NCBI GenBank assembly: GCA_964036155.1
Contig: OZ038423.1
Span: 60,093,249-60,157,248 of the forward strand
Reading direction: 5' to 3'
DNA length: 64,000 bases
Origin: Diploscapter coronatus
Taxonomy: Eukaryota > Nematoda > Chromadorea > Rhabditida > Rhabditidae
Part shown: positions 1 through 13,100 of the stretch, piece after piece
How positions within the stretch are numbered: the first letter of the stretch is position 1
How the letters are laid out: every line of letters starts with the position of its first letter
Made by a program: the position numbers and the translations under genes
Notes under the pieces: generated by a model
What the model was told of the DNA's origin: nothing
Seen by the model: only the letters and a program-made list of their open reading frames with translations
The model's database searches: none

Positions 1-1342
1 AAATTCTATCCTGAATTTTTGTTGTCTAATTTAATTAACTTAGGCCCTAAAATTCGAGTAAATACCTCTAAAATAGACAACTCCATGTAGGGGGCTATAT
101 TTTCAAATGCATTAACAGAGTCCGAAGTTACATTGTCGTTGTCATACAGTATTTTAATCAGCTAAAACAGAAATTTAAGTTATGCTAATAAAAATTAATT
201 ACCTGAATCATTTGCAGACTTTCTTGATTGTTCGGAAGATTTCTATTCCAATTATCAAGCGTAGTTTCATTATCCCTCATAAAATACGACTCCAAAAGGT
301 GGTGGAAGTTAAGAAAATACGAATTATTATAGCTTGCATCATAAGTGTCGATATTTTCCTGAATTTAAGACTAGTTTACATTTTAAAGTGAATTAAAATT
401 TATTACCTCTGTACACCCCTGTATCTGAGCGTTAATTACATCATAATAAATGATAACTAGGGTAATTAAATAGAATTTAGTTGGGTTTAGGGCCATATTG
501 ATCTATAATAAAAATTGCGTTAGAATTCGAAATGGAAAAGTCGATATAAAATTTGGAAGCTAGAAAAGCGTTATTGTTGAATAAGCGAGATGATAAAATC
601 TCACTACACTATCATATTTTAACCTTCAAATATTACACTTTAAATTAAATTTTGAATAATTAAGGCTATAATTAATTGAAAGGTGTTAATATCGATTGAT
701 AGCTAGATAGCGAATACAAAGAAAGTGAAAGTACCACCAAAACACTGACCATAAACGCCGATATACGTCAAAGTAAGCAATATTTTTGACCTGACTAATT
801 CATGACATGCCCTATTTTCTATTTGAATTAAAAGTAAGCTAAATTTACCAATCGAAATCGTAAATTAAGTCCAAAATTTCATATTATCAAATTTAACACA
901 TCATAGTTCTGTTAGACCCATATCCTGATACATCGTAATTGATCAAGAATGTAGACACTATCATTTATAACCTCAATAGTCGTATGATAAGTGATCACTT
1001 GCATCAGACCATTCTAGTTTGTAAACTCTTCTCTCCGTATAAAAAACCCTTGTTATGTGATAGACTGGGCGACTGTAGTAATAAAGATGTAACATCACGA
1101 CTCCATCTTACACTCCCGGCACCGTCGTACAACAAACACTATAAGGAAGATGGGTTGAAAACCTATTCTATTCCTTATATGTGAAAGTTGTAACATTTTT
1201 GCTAGCTAAAATTCATCGAAATGTACCCTTCGAAAGTACTCATTTCGTTGCCAAAATAGGTAAAGAAACCAAGGATTCATTTTCCCGAACTCGCGAATTT
1301 GATGATTTTACGTAGAGTTTCGATTTGGTTTTTGTCTGACCG
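1..1342. other. Intergenic, no gene seen
   Basis: AT-rich sequence with only short ORFs (81 codons at most). None has protein-like composition or splice signals that join into a family I recognise. It probably includes the distal promoter of the UGT at its right end. Confidence 0.5.
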
Positions 1343-1353
1343 CTATCTTATCT
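1343..1353 (+). promoter_or_regulatory. Paired GATA motifs upstream of the UGT
   Basis: CTATCTTATCT reads AGATAAGATAG on the other strand, giving two overlapping GATA cores about 85-95 bp before the UGT start codon. In Caenorhabditis, GATA factors such as ELT-2 drive intestinal detoxification genes through such sites. The sequence match is direct; use in this gene is inference. Confidence 0.4.
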
Positions 1354-1372
1354 CTGGTCATATTTCTGGCGC

Positions 1373-1380
1373 TATAAAAG
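1373..1380 (+). promoter_or_regulatory. TATA box of the UGT gene
   Basis: TATAAAAG lies 56 bp before the UGT start codon (1436) in a GC-flanked context (ggcgcTATAAAAGG). It is a good match to a metazoan TATA box at about the right distance for a short 5' UTR. No splice acceptor is obvious between it and the ATG, so the transcript may start from this promoter directly. Confidence 0.5.
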
Positions 1381-1435
1381 GTCATGTTATTTTCGTAATT
1401 CTTCCTCTTTCAAGACACACATATATCTAGTGATT

Positions 1436-4401
1436 ATGATTGTTTTAGTTGGTTTAATTCTCCTAATTAATTATGCTAATTGCTATAAAATCCTGGTATT
1501 CTCTCCTACAATCAGTCGATCTCATATGTTAGCTAATGCAAGGGTCGCTGATACTCTAGCTGAGGCTGGCCATGACGTCGTAAGCATAAAAATTAAAAAA
1601 AAAAGCATTTTTTAAACTTTATGCTAATTTTCAAATAATTCCAGACTCTATTCGAACCAGATTTTCTGAAACTCTACGACAAAATCGAGACTTCAAAAAT
1701 CGCCAAAAGAGTGCCAGTTTTCGGATTTTCTGATGCTTTATGGACGGCTTTACAAGGTAGGTTAAAAATTCTCCTAAAATTATTTCCAATCATAGTTCCC
1801 AAAATAGTATTCCCAAAGACAATGTTCCCAACTGATGTTTAGGACTGTCCGGAGACGTTTTCGAGGAGAAATCATTCTATCGAACAATTTCGAATAATAA
1901 TATTTACATGAGAGCCTATAACGAGCATTGTGAAGGTAATTATTCCTGCTTATCCACTTAATTGCCCTAATTAATTATTTAGATCTACTTAACCGAGACG
2001 AGTTAATTGCCCAGTTAAGAGCTGAAAAGTTCGACGCTTACTTTGGAGAGCAGATAAGTTTGTGTGGTCACGGTCTGGCTAAAGCTATAGGCATCAACAC
2101 GTATTTTTGGATTTCTAGGTAACTCGTTTTTGAACAACGTAGTTTTGAAAAATTACGCTAATTGTGCTAATTAAGTTGTCCTGTGGATGACATAATTTCG
2201 TATAAACTCGGCTTACCTATGCCGGCGAGCTATGCATCATCGCTAATTGGCTATAGACTGCCGACGAATGTAATAATTATGCTAATTGTCTAATTAGTTA
2301 CCCTAATTAAGCCCACCTTCTTTCAACGAATGTACAATGTTATGGTGTCCATTGGATATATTTACTTTATATGTCAAACCGATCATGATTTATCGTTGAT
2401 TTTTAAGAAGAAATTTGGGTAGGTTGAACAAATTTCTTTTTAAGTTCAGTAAAACTCCTAAAAATACAATTTTAGGTCAGATTTTCCGGATCTGGGTGAA
2501 ATCGCGGCAGATTCAGATCTGCTTTTCGTGATGACTGATGAATTTTTGGAGGTTCAAAAGCCGCTGATGCCCAACTTCATCCATGTCGGTGGATTGGAGC
2601 CGGAAAACGAAAAAGACAGTCAGATGTTGGATGAGGTAAGTCGTAAGAAATCTTTATAATGGGAATATTTTGTTATATTAATTTAGTATATGTTTGGATT
2701 GATATTTAGAGCAAATATAAATGTTGAATAAGTTTCGAGGAAAATTTTTATATTGCTGAACCATCTAAAACGTTACCTATTATTCAAGACTATTTGAGGT
2801 ATTAAAAAGAGCTTGTTTGAATAGTTTCAAGAAAAATTGCTTGATGCTAAAATTTGTTGAAGTTAATTCTATCGATATACTGGTATTATTTTCAAAGCTA
2901 AATGTTTGATCATGTTTCAAGAAATATGGAATGAAGAAATTGATCATAAAACTATTAACGTAGACGCAGCTCATTGTAGAACATCAAATTCTAGAAAACC
3001 TCGAAAGAAGTGGAGAAGGGCAAGAACGGGATAGTCTACTTTTCGCTTGGAACTACGATGAATTCTTCTATGTAAGATTTTTCCCAAGTTTCGAAAATTT
3101 TTAAATGTTATGTAAGGCAAAAATTCGAAATTTTGCAGTATATAGAATCGGCGGTGAAAAAGCTAACAATAAATAGAATGAAGTTCCAATTGGGTTTAAG
3201 CTCAACCCACATATATATTCTGAAACCGCGTGAACAATGCTTTCAGAAAAAGCACATCTTGCAGGCCCAAGAGTGGTTCCCTCATATGTGGTGATCATAC
3301 ATCTGAATCTAGATCCCAATTTCCAATGTCAGAAAGTTTCGCTTATCAATATTCTCAGGTTGCAACCTTTTGTCATGAAAACTGTAATGGAAACCGTAAA
3401 GCAATTTCCTGACTATCATTTCATCGTCAAAGTTGATGGACATGATCCGGTAAGCTAGAAAATCAAATCCTAAATTTCAGACTCATGTTTAAAATTACCT
3501 AATTTAGAACGCCTGGAAATATTCTAAAAACATCGAAAACGTCTTTGTTACTGATTGGGTCGCTCAACGGGCGTTGTTAAGTACGCTTTATGACGTCATC
3601 TAAAAATAATGCCTTTTAAAAATTACACCCCAAACTTCATGCCGCTATTTAGAGCACCCCAGAATTCGCGCCTTTATAACGCATTCTGGGTATAATGGTA
3701 TGGTTGAAGCTGCTTTGGCTGGAATACCATTGGTCACAATACCATTTATGTTCGATCAGACTAGGTAAACTTATTGAATTATTCTATTTTTAGACATTGA
3801 TTTATCGATTTTTAGGAATTCTTTAGCAGTGGAACAAGCCGGGTGGGGCTTAGGCATCGCGAAGGAAACCCTGAGAGACGATCCAAAAATGTTGGGGCAG
3901 GCTTTGAAGGAGGTTCTGGAAAATGAGAAGTAAGCGCTTTTTGATAATCAATGCAAATAGAAATGGACAATTAATTATGACGAAAATGCAAAAGTCGTCG
4001 ATTGATTTTGAAACATGTTGCCGAGAAAATAAATTTATGGATTTCATCATGATTTGAAGATCGAATTTGAAGCTGATAGATTTAAATATTTTGCACCAAT
4101 CATAACCTAATACTGTTTTAGATACAAGAAAATGGCGGTGCGCTTGAAGAGCTTGATCAAAACTAAGCCATTCAAAGCCAAAGAACGACTTGTAAAGTAT
4201 ACCGAATTCGTATTGGATAATGGAGGTATGAAAGAGTTAATTGCCCCTTCTCGTCACCTATCCATAATTAAATTGTACAATCTCGATGTTTACGCCTTCT
4301 TAATTACCATAGTTATGCTAATTATCTACGTACTAATTAAGTTAACTACTGTTCTTCTCTTTAGTTTTTCAAGTACAAAACAAAAGTTGAAAGCTCAATA
4401 A
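1436..4401 (+). CDS. ugt: UDP-glucuronosyltransferase (UGT), complete, 13 exons
   Basis: Transfers a sugar from a UDP-sugar to small lipophilic acceptors at the ER membrane, lumen-facing. Exons: 1436-1579, 1645-1756, 1843-1935, 1983-2118, 2176-2269, 2312-2418, 2476-2635, 2995-3071, 3359-3449, 3508-3580, 3653-3764, 3816-3929, 4122-4401. All junction phases agree and give 530 aa, the usual UGT length. The protein starts with a signal peptide (residues 1-16, ending NYANC), followed by the family's KILVFSPTISRSH strand. The C-terminal half carries the UGT signature region: FVTDWVAQRALL, then a THSGYNGMVEA segment (family usually THGG) and PFMFDQTRN, whose D-Q contacts the sugar donor. A hydrophobic helix near residues 495-517 is followed by a basic tail ending KQKLKAQ, consistent with ER retention. 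ATG 1436 is chosen over an in-frame GTG at 1430. Exon 8 uses acceptor ATTCTAG because the nearer CGCAG leaves the frame. Which UGT subfamily it belongs to cannot be told. Confidence 0.95.
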
Positions 4402-4584
4402 AATGGTTCTTTATTTGGATCTAATTATCCACGTTTTAACTAAGTTAATTATCATAATTATCTCTAAAACTCCATGTTCAAGACAGAAATTGAATATCAT
4501 TCAAATAATTTATTCATTCATAAAACTTTGAATCTCATATAAAACATGCATTTAGGCACTTTGTAATTGTGTTTTGTTTGTGAA

Positions 4585-4590
4585 AATAAA
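4585..4590 (+). terminator. Likely poly(A) signal of the UGT
   Basis: AATAAA lies 184 nt after the UGT stop. A second AATAAA at 4397-4402 overlaps the stop codon itself and is less likely to be used. The convergent receptor gene has a TTTATT (AATAAA on the minus strand) at 4509-4514, so the two predicted 3' UTRs overlap by roughly 80 nt or more. Confidence 0.4.
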
Positions 4591-4681
4591 TATACCGTAT
4601 CATATGCATAAGAAAATGGTAATTATACGCATAATCAATTTAGTACTTAATTAAGGTGGTTAAATAGTCGTAATTGACTAA

Positions 4682-7600
4682 TTAAACTGCGATTGCTGTG
4701 GTTCCTGAGAATCTGGCGAGGTCTTGGAAGTCGTTCTTGGTCGAAATTGACGCTCTCGCCATAATTAGAGACCCAACACCGTAGTTTCGAGCCTAAATTA
4801 GAGTAATTGCGTCTACTTAATTAGGGGTAATTTTCTCATAATCAATATAATTATATCCTACTCGAAGCTGGCTATCATCTCAACAGTAGTAGTTAACTAT
4901 TTTCAATTAGGATAATTAAGCAATTAACTTACGTCCAATCTTGGCTCAAGTAGAGTGGAGCTTTTCGTGGAGTAAGTGATAAATTTCTCAGTTTCGATTT
5001 CTGGTTCGTACAATTTTTTCCGAAGTCGGAAGGTCGATGAAAATGATGTCGGACAGCAAAGACAGACGAACTGCATGCACATGGAGTGAAGTTTGCGGCT
5101 TACCTGAATTTTTAGGTATATTTAATGAAAATATTTATTATATAATTTTGAAGTTGTATTTCGGCTAATTATTGCCATCTTGAAAGCTATGCAAGCTTCA
5201 GGAGAAGCAGGGTTAGATTTGAAAGTTTATCATGTAATTTGGCTCTCAGACTGAATAAACATATAATATCTCCAAAAATAGTTTTAGATAGTAATAAACT
5301 TGGGTCAGTCCTAGGGAGGACGATCAACAGAAAGTCCTTGCGATCTACTCTCTGTATATTTTGTTAGCAAATTTCCTATCTCTAACTTTTCATTAGCCAA
5401 AATTTTCACCAGTGCGACTTGGCATCATAACGATGATTTCGCTCTCGAGGCCTGCCCTCTATAGTTTATTTTTGCCCAATGAAAGTTCTCCCTGAGTCTA
5501 ATTTGAGTCAAGTGTTTCATATGCTCTATCCTTCGGTTCCATAGAAATACTCAGTCTTTGCATTCTGAGTTTTGTACGAAATCAAAAATTCATACATTTC
5601 AGACCAAAGCATGATAGCATTTTATTTCAAGCTGCAATTTCTTGAGATAGTCCTTTGTTATTTCCTTAATCAAAAACTTCCGACTCAAGGAAATTTAGTT
5701 TTTGTATCGCAAGAAAAGTTGACTTTCATACGTTTCATTAAAAAATAGTGGTGTTGAGTTTTGATCGAATAATACACGATTAGAGAATAATATATAAAAC
5801 TACAAAAAATCGAATCTTTCTATCATTGAAAAGCTGATCCTCACTTACGTTTCAATTTAAAATTGGCTAAAGTGAATTTTTTTTATCATTCAATGCTATA
5901 AGCTAGCAACAAATTTAAATTAATAATAAAAAGAAGATTTAAAAAATTGGAATTCTTACTTCCATCCGAATTTGCCTATCCGTAATAGCGTAGATAGGCA
6001 GTCTCATTGCACATGCCAAAAGCGGCAAAAACGAACATAAATCAGTCAACACCGTGTACAATTTTTTGTGGCTCCATAGGTATTCCTGGTCGAAAGTCTA
6101 AAAATGTTAGATTAATTTTTTAGTTTAAATAATCTTAGTAACCTGGAAAAATCGTAACTTCGCAAGATTGCAAGATACGAAATAGTATAGGAAAGCGACT
6201 CTTACTATATCCATATTACATTCTAACCTATGCTATTCTCCCTGTTACGATGTTGTGACATTTCCAGATTTCCCTTTTTCCTCGAAATTTCTAAATCAAA
6301 ATTTACCTCCCAAAACGCTACCACGACGTCCAAAAAATTGGCCGCTAAGTAGCAGGTAACGACCAAAATGAGCATTCTCGTCACTGCACGAAGACGGGAT
6401 CGGAGTCTTGTAACTTCGCCCCTGAAAAATTGAATTTCAAATTTTTATCAGACTCTACGCTTCAAATTTTGTGCATGATCTACAAAAGTTGATGGTATCT
6501 AGAATAGTTCAAGAGCCAAAGAACGAAGCTAAGCAATTGAAATATAGATAATTAGGGCAATTAAGAAGAAATTACTTGAAATACTCCCGAAAGCGTAGAC
6601 GCGCCATTTGGGTTCTAAAAGTTTTCCGTTTTCTATGATTTTCGAAAATCTGCATTCAAGAGAAGTCTTGCGTTCCACGAAAATAGGTAATCTTGCGCAT
6701 ATCATATAGATTTTCCCGCATTCATTTTCATTTCCATAGATGTGTAGGGTAAATTGGCGAAGTTATTTTCTTATAGAATTGAAATTTTCGACCATTATAA
6801 AGTCGATCTTCACCAAGTTACCGCTTAGAAGTTAAATAATTCTAATTGTTCTTAAATTTATCGATAGAATTTCGCATTTCCCATAGACAAATAGATAGGG
6901 CTTGGGGTTTTCATTCAGAAAGATTTATTTCATGACATTTCTTATTTAGGATAGAATATGCCAATTCAGTATAGCATTTCCTAATTTCGAATAACAACTC
7001 ATGTCTTAGAAGCTGATGTGCCTGGGCTAATTTTATGTGATGCATATTTGAAAGTTTGGGTGTAAGCATGACAAAACAGTTTTTGCTGTAAAAGCTTTCT
7101 AGATGTGCGGAATTTGCATAATCTTTTACATGCTAGATAAATTGATATCACATTCCGTAATGACGTCATAAAAATGGAACTATGACGTTGCTAAAATGTA
7201 ATACCAAGATAATTCGATAGAAGTTTGCATGGACCAATCTAACTCTTAGAAGCGAAGGTGGATTTTAGCAAGCATATAAATGCTGTTAAAAAGCGATACA
7301 CTGACCCTTCAGTATTTCCAAGAGGGCTGAAAGTTAGTAAGTTAGTATAAATAAAAAATTGAAATAAAATTTGCCAAATTTTGCAACAAAAAGAATAATA
7401 ATAAAACAAAGAAAACTGTAAAAATACGGCAATTTTCGAATTTTAAGAATGAACCTACCTAGTGCCAACAGTTATGAAGAGCACAAGAGCCTTGACGGTT
7501 TGATCACGATCCGTTCTTCGTACATTCATAACGATAGCAGCGTTAAAATAGGCGAGAACTAAAGATGTTTTTTTTTAATATTTTTAATTATTGATTTTAT

Positions 7601-8807
7601 ATACTTACCTATGAAAGGCAAAAATACGGTCATTAATTTTCGCATGTAGACCTTCCAGATATTATCCATTAGTTCGTTTTCAAAGATTTGCTTTGGAATT
7701 AGAGAGAGAGACGATAAACCCGTGCATGCCTCATTATGTATCACCTAAATTGGGGAAATCAGATCAGTTAATTGGGTAATCAAAACGAATGTATTACCTC
7801 AACTTCGAAGAAAATAGTGCCTCGAAACAGTACACTACACATGAAGCAAATGACTACGACTAGAGTTCGATGGGTGGCTAGTATTCGGAAAAGCTGGATG
7901 TCTCTAAAATTTGAGTGAAATTAATGGGAAAAATTGATATGTTCCAAGAATTAATACACTAAACCCTAAATAAAAATTATTCAGTGAATTGAATCAATGG
8001 ATGCTTATATAAAAAGTTAAGATGTTTCAAAATATCAATTATTTTGATGTTTAAATTTAAGATGCTCTTAAAAATAATGTTTGAAAAATGCTTAGGAACC
8101 TCATATCGCCCGTACTCTGGAGATATCGCTCGATTGTAGCGGCCATGAGTAAGAACGACGAGCAAGAAATCGCGATGTGGGATACGGTAAATGCGACCCG
8201 CAAATATGAATGCCATAGTGCCATGAACAGTACTGATTCAAAGTAATCAGTATATACCTAAATTATTTTTAAAGGTGCTTCAAAATATGACGGCTTTCAA
8301 TGTTGTTTCATAGTTTAATAGGTTATACATTTCGAAAATAGGTATTCAAAATAATCCATTTAAATCGAAAGGAAATATGGTTCATTTTTTTAGTATCACA
8401 TAAATGCTACCTGTACACACATTATCAAAATATAGCATATCGAGATGAAAATGTCGAACATGCTGATCCACATCAAATACATCAGATTTCTTTTCCTTAG
8501 AACCTTAAATTCAAAATTCAGTTCAAGTTAAAAGCTAAATTTAAACCTTCGACGAATTGAAAGTGTAGCATAGTAGGCAGTTATTCACAATGCTCACGAT
8601 GGCAATTGTCATACCGATGATACCGACGAACACCATTTTGAATTCCTGAAAATAGGAAACATTACCGAAAATGGTAACTCAAAAACGGTAATCGGTTACC
8701 AAAAACACTTGTGGCTGGTAGGCGCATTCCTCGTCTAGGTAGTCGGCAATGTTCAGATAAGAGGAAGAAGAAGATGAACTCGTCGTGTTGTTCGCCCGTT
8801 CCGCCAT
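4682..8807 (-). CDS. Rhodopsin-like (family A) seven-helix receptor, neuropeptide-receptor type, complete
   Basis: Plasma-membrane G-protein-coupled receptor. Exons on the minus strand: 8807-8700, 8645-8547, 8503-8411, 8257-8100, 7903-7798, 7744-7609, 7558-7459, 6421-6307, 6097-5960, 5103-4933, 4792-4682; phases agree and give 444 aa. The N-terminus starts MAERANNTT with overlapping N-glycosylation sites and a Ser run. Helix 1 is VFVGIIGMTIAIVSIV. Helix 3 ends in ERY in place of DRY. Extracellular loop 2 has the expected Cys (HNEACTG). Helix 6 is RMLILVVTCYLAANFLDVVV. Helix 7 is followed by AMRLPIYAITDRQIR, the form seen in nematode FMRFamide/neuropeptide-type receptors instead of NPxxY. The tail has a Cys cluster (VCLCC) that could be palmitoylated. 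The exon 4 donor (GTTCCT) is weak; an alternative GTACGG lies slightly upstream, so a few residues there are uncertain. The ligand is unknown. An acceptor (TTCTTCAG) lies 8 nt before the ATG. Confidence 0.87.
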
Positions 8808-10060
8808 TCATTAGATTTTCTGAAGAAGGAATTTTTCCAATGCCGTTTACGCAGAATACGGTTGCAAATAACACGAGCAGAATATTAACCAAAATGAAAC
8901 AATGTCATTTTTAAAATATTTTTCTTTAATCGAACAGAATATAAATTAAAGAAGAAAAAAAACTAGAAGAAGATAACCTAATGCTATACTTCAGATCTAT
9001 AAAAATTTTAAGGATTGATGATAATATATATTGAAAAAAAATTTCTGATGAAGTTTAGATAAAACTCTGGTAGTAAATGTGAGCAAACTTTGAAAAAAAA
9101 AATAAATTTCAAGGCTGCGAGATTTTCATGAATAAGATTAAGAGTTTATTTTAAAAATTTAGAGTTCCAAACAGCGTCATTATTTCAAAGTACAGTTTAA
9201 AATTCGGGTAAAATCTAAAAATAAACTTCAAATTCCAACTTATACCTTTATGAATGAATGAAAGTAGGAGTTGACATGAAATTTATCAGTTTTAAATGGA
9301 CAGCTGCATATATACATAAGGTAATTGTCGAGACTCTTGTAATTTTCGCAGAAAAATAAAAACCGAAAAAATTAACCAGGTGATAAAAATTCGATAAAAA
9401 TAATGGGTCGATGAAAAATTCATCATTTCGAGCATTTTGTAGCAAAGTCGAATTTTTTTTAAATGGTCAGATTTTCAAGTCTTGTGATACCCTTAACAGG
9501 TGGAAAACCTATCTGAATAAATTTGGTATTTCACGAAAAAAGTTCGTTAGAATTCGTTATCTCTTATAATTTCCCATTCTATCTGATAAATTCAATTCCT
9601 TGAACTAAACGCCCGAATTTGCAAAGAAAATGCTATATCTTCGTATGAAAATTTCATTTTCTAGCCTTAAGATTTTCCGATAAGAGCCCCACGAGCTCGG
9701 TAGAAAGGGGGTGGAGCTTGAAATTTTGGAAAAATTAGATGCGAAAGGCCTAATTTGATATGCGGCGAAATTCAGACGTTGCTAGGCGAAATTAAAGGAA
9801 GTTCTGCTCGTAATTATGGGCAGTCTGAAATTCCACCTAAAACTTATAATTTGTGGGCTTTCACTTCGTCTTTCAGAAAAACACTCCATTTTCGTCAATC
9901 CCCAAGAAAATCCCATTTATTTCGATAAATACGAATAGATCTTGGGGCAATAATAATATCTGGATTTCTAGCATATGGTTAATCATAGCCATTAAAAAGC
10001 GACTGGGATGAATTCAGGCGTTCTCATAGCTCGGCGTAAAATAAGTGTAAACTCTGGGAG

Positions 10061-10110
10061 TTCAGGTGGTCGAGTGGATAGAGAGGCACGATTTTTGATT
10101 CGCGTTTTTG
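10061..10110 (+). repeat. tRNA-like fragment
   Basis: The stretch GGTGGTCGAGTGGATAGAG resembles a tRNA D-arm/box A, followed by a short anticodon-arm-like segment. No pairing acceptor stem is visible, so it is a fragment and not a tRNA gene. It belongs with the dispersed tRNA-like family described under findings. Confidence 0.35.
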
Positions 10111-13100
10111 GAAAAAATCTCTCGAAAATCCGTATTCTCTCGGCGTTTTTGTTAAAAATGCACTAATTCGACCACTTATTTTTGCAGACTCGGGGATATT
10201 TTCACCGTGATGCGCAAACTTGCACATTTTGTGCGCTCATCACACAAAAACCCGGATTTACGCGTGGCTAATTTTCGCAACATAACCGAAATCACGCATT
10301 TTTACTTTTAGGCGAGGTATTTTAGACTAATTTCCGGATTTTTGGCCAAACCTAGTGCATCATTACCCTTTGTTAAAAAAGCAGGAGCATCGCACAGAAT
10401 TATAATCTGACGAAACGAAAAATGGCGCGGGAAAGTGGTTCTCGACGAAAAACGATCCAGACGGTTTTCAAGACGTGTATTTTAACATAGGAAACATTTT
10501 TGGGAGAAAACTTCTAGAATTAGGAGAAATTAGCGCAAAGATTGTCGAGGAAATTGTGTTAGAGAGTTGGCGAAATTGAGTTGAGAGCCGTGAGTGTGAC
10601 AAAGACATTTTTTGCGGATAGAAATTGGGTAAATGTGTGGGAAATCTCGAAAATTAGGTAACGTTCCAGAGAATAGGTATAAAAGTCCAACTCAACGTTC
10701 GGGAAAAATGTGCGAAAATCGAGAATTATGCATCAGAAAGATCATTCATTTGGGGATTGTGATGAAAAATTAAGGACCAAAATATGGAATCTAAAAAATT
10801 CGACTCTTCCAATAATGAAGATCAGCTTTTAAAATGCATTTAAAATCTGGAATAGTTAAAGTTTGAGAAAATGAATACCAGACATGTGGCTATGATGAAG
10901 ATCAGCGTTAAAGACGATAAATTTTGCAAAATGCACATCCTCATGAAGATAAATAACCAGAACATGCAATTTAGCATGGTCGCCATTTAATTTAAAAGGC
11001 ATTCCTCCTACCACAATTAGATTAAGATTACGCTCTATTCATCGAAAATATGATATTCTTTAGATCTAACGATATTTACAATTTAATAAAATGGGTAAAG
11101 ATCAAGTTAAATCATAGATTGGTTATGTAAAATATCTGATTGAATATTTGAACCCTAAGCTAATTAGTCTCACTATAATCAGATTATATATCATTAAACA
11201 TTAACCTAACATCTAAAATGAAAATTCAAATTTGAATATAACTCATGAAGATTAGCTTTAATCAGGTCCTAAATCACTCTTTAAAATATAATTTCAATAT
11301 TTAAATTCAAAGAACATATTCTTTGGATCATGCTGACCTCGAAATTTTCTTTTCTTTTTACTTTTGCAGTCCTGAATGAGGAGCAATGCCCCGCGCATTA
11401 TCTATCGTCAGATTCGATGTATTCAGGAATGTCCGCATTTCTGCGAATTTCGACGCAAAATGCACACGCGAAGAGGAAAGAAAGGGGAATAATGTGGTTA
11501 CTTTGAAGCAGAGGAATCCATTGTTCGAATAAAATATTGCGATGGACTCTGGCCATGTTCCTATGGTAAGGCATAGAATGGGTTTAGAGATACAGAATAA
11601 ATTAAATAATATGATTCGAACTATAACTCTGTCCTTAATCATGGAATAAATTATGAACGCCGAGAAGTCATAAGGTCCAATAAAACAATGATATAAATTC
11701 TGAGTGATGAATCTTTTCCTATAATAAGATAGGGAATATTTAAATAATAGGATAGTCAGATTAATTATTCTGAAATTCCGGACTCTCAAATCCTATGTCC
11801 TAAGATATGGAATAATTAAGAATAGAACAAAGTTGGTCTTCATTAAAATTTCAACTGGAACCTTGATCTTCGGATTTTCGTCGGAGATATTCAAATATTA
11901 AATTCTTAAAAAAAGTAAGAAATTCGAAATAAACGTAGTTTAAGGAGGCCAATTTCTGTTTCTAATCTTGCGATGATCCTGCAACGCTCCTCAAAACTCA
12001 TTACCACTTTCTGATTCATACACCCAATCTCGCAATTTTGTAGTACTTCCTTCTACGTCGAATAATTGGCTTACAAAATCCAGGAACATGTCCAAAAATG
12101 GAGATTTAGCACGCAAGCAGGCGTAACTGAAATTATGATGTGGAATTAGGAGATTATTAGGGAACAAGCTAGAAATAAAATCATAGGATAAAGTAATATC
12201 TAAAAAATGAACGATATTTCAGAAAATTAACTTTATGTTACTTAATTAATTTGACCTGAAACTAAATTTTAGTTTTGTTTTAGGAAAAAATATAGCATCA
12301 CTCTTGAAACAATATGTTTTCAAAATCAAAGATATCCAGGAAGATATTCGCTTTTTGTGAAAACATTCTCTTTTTGAAAAGGCCAGATATAATGAATAGG
12401 TCGAGTGATTGCATAGAAATTTTCGAATATGTTCCCCAAAAAATCGGGCAAATTGCAAATTTTCCAGATTCCATTCAATTCAAGCAAGCGTCTTGACAGT
12501 TTAGAAATCACGTAACTAAACACTTTCAATTAGAAAATTAAATTATGCTACAATTCGAAAATGTAAATTAATAGTAAAATCGAAATCTGCTCCATCGTCA
12601 ATTTTTAGACTCGAGTTTTATGAATGAAGCGCGTTTTCAGGCGTTCCTCAAAATGTTACACTGCATCGCATCTACTCTCGCGCGGAATATTTGATTTCTG
12701 GAATTTAACAAAAAGGAGGCGGGAATTAGTTGTTTTCTTCTTTGCGACTAAAACGCATGAAAAAATAAGAAAAACTTCTTAGAAACAATGATGAAATGCT
12801 AATAAAATTAAATACGATTAATTACGGTATAAAATTTATAGAAGGCTTAAATATTCAACTTTATCGCCTTATTATATACCAGCTTTATTATATTACCAAA
12901 AAGTCTCATGAAATTTAAGCCGGAACTTAATTAGTTGAAAATAAACACTAGACAGATAATAAATAGAAACTACCGTGGAAAATTTTCAAAATATAGCAAA
13001 CGAACCTTTTGAATAGAATCTATGTGAGAATCTTAACCTTTTGAACTTCATTCACACGATTTTGGGTATAATTGAATAAAACCTAGGTCTAGAATTTACG

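Noticed and set aside
1430..1435. Upstream in-frame GTG as UGT start
   Set aside because: Nuclear eukaryotic genes start at ATG; ATG 1436 gives a proper signal peptide and the expected length.
11358..11789. 143-codon ORF on the minus strand, the longest in the 8.8-20.4 kb gap
   Set aside because: Composition is typical of translated AT-rich non-coding DNA (F, I, L, S, Y), with no domain, no splice context and no neighbouring exon in phase. Part of it overlaps a dispersed GCGCATTTTGACGC-like repeat.
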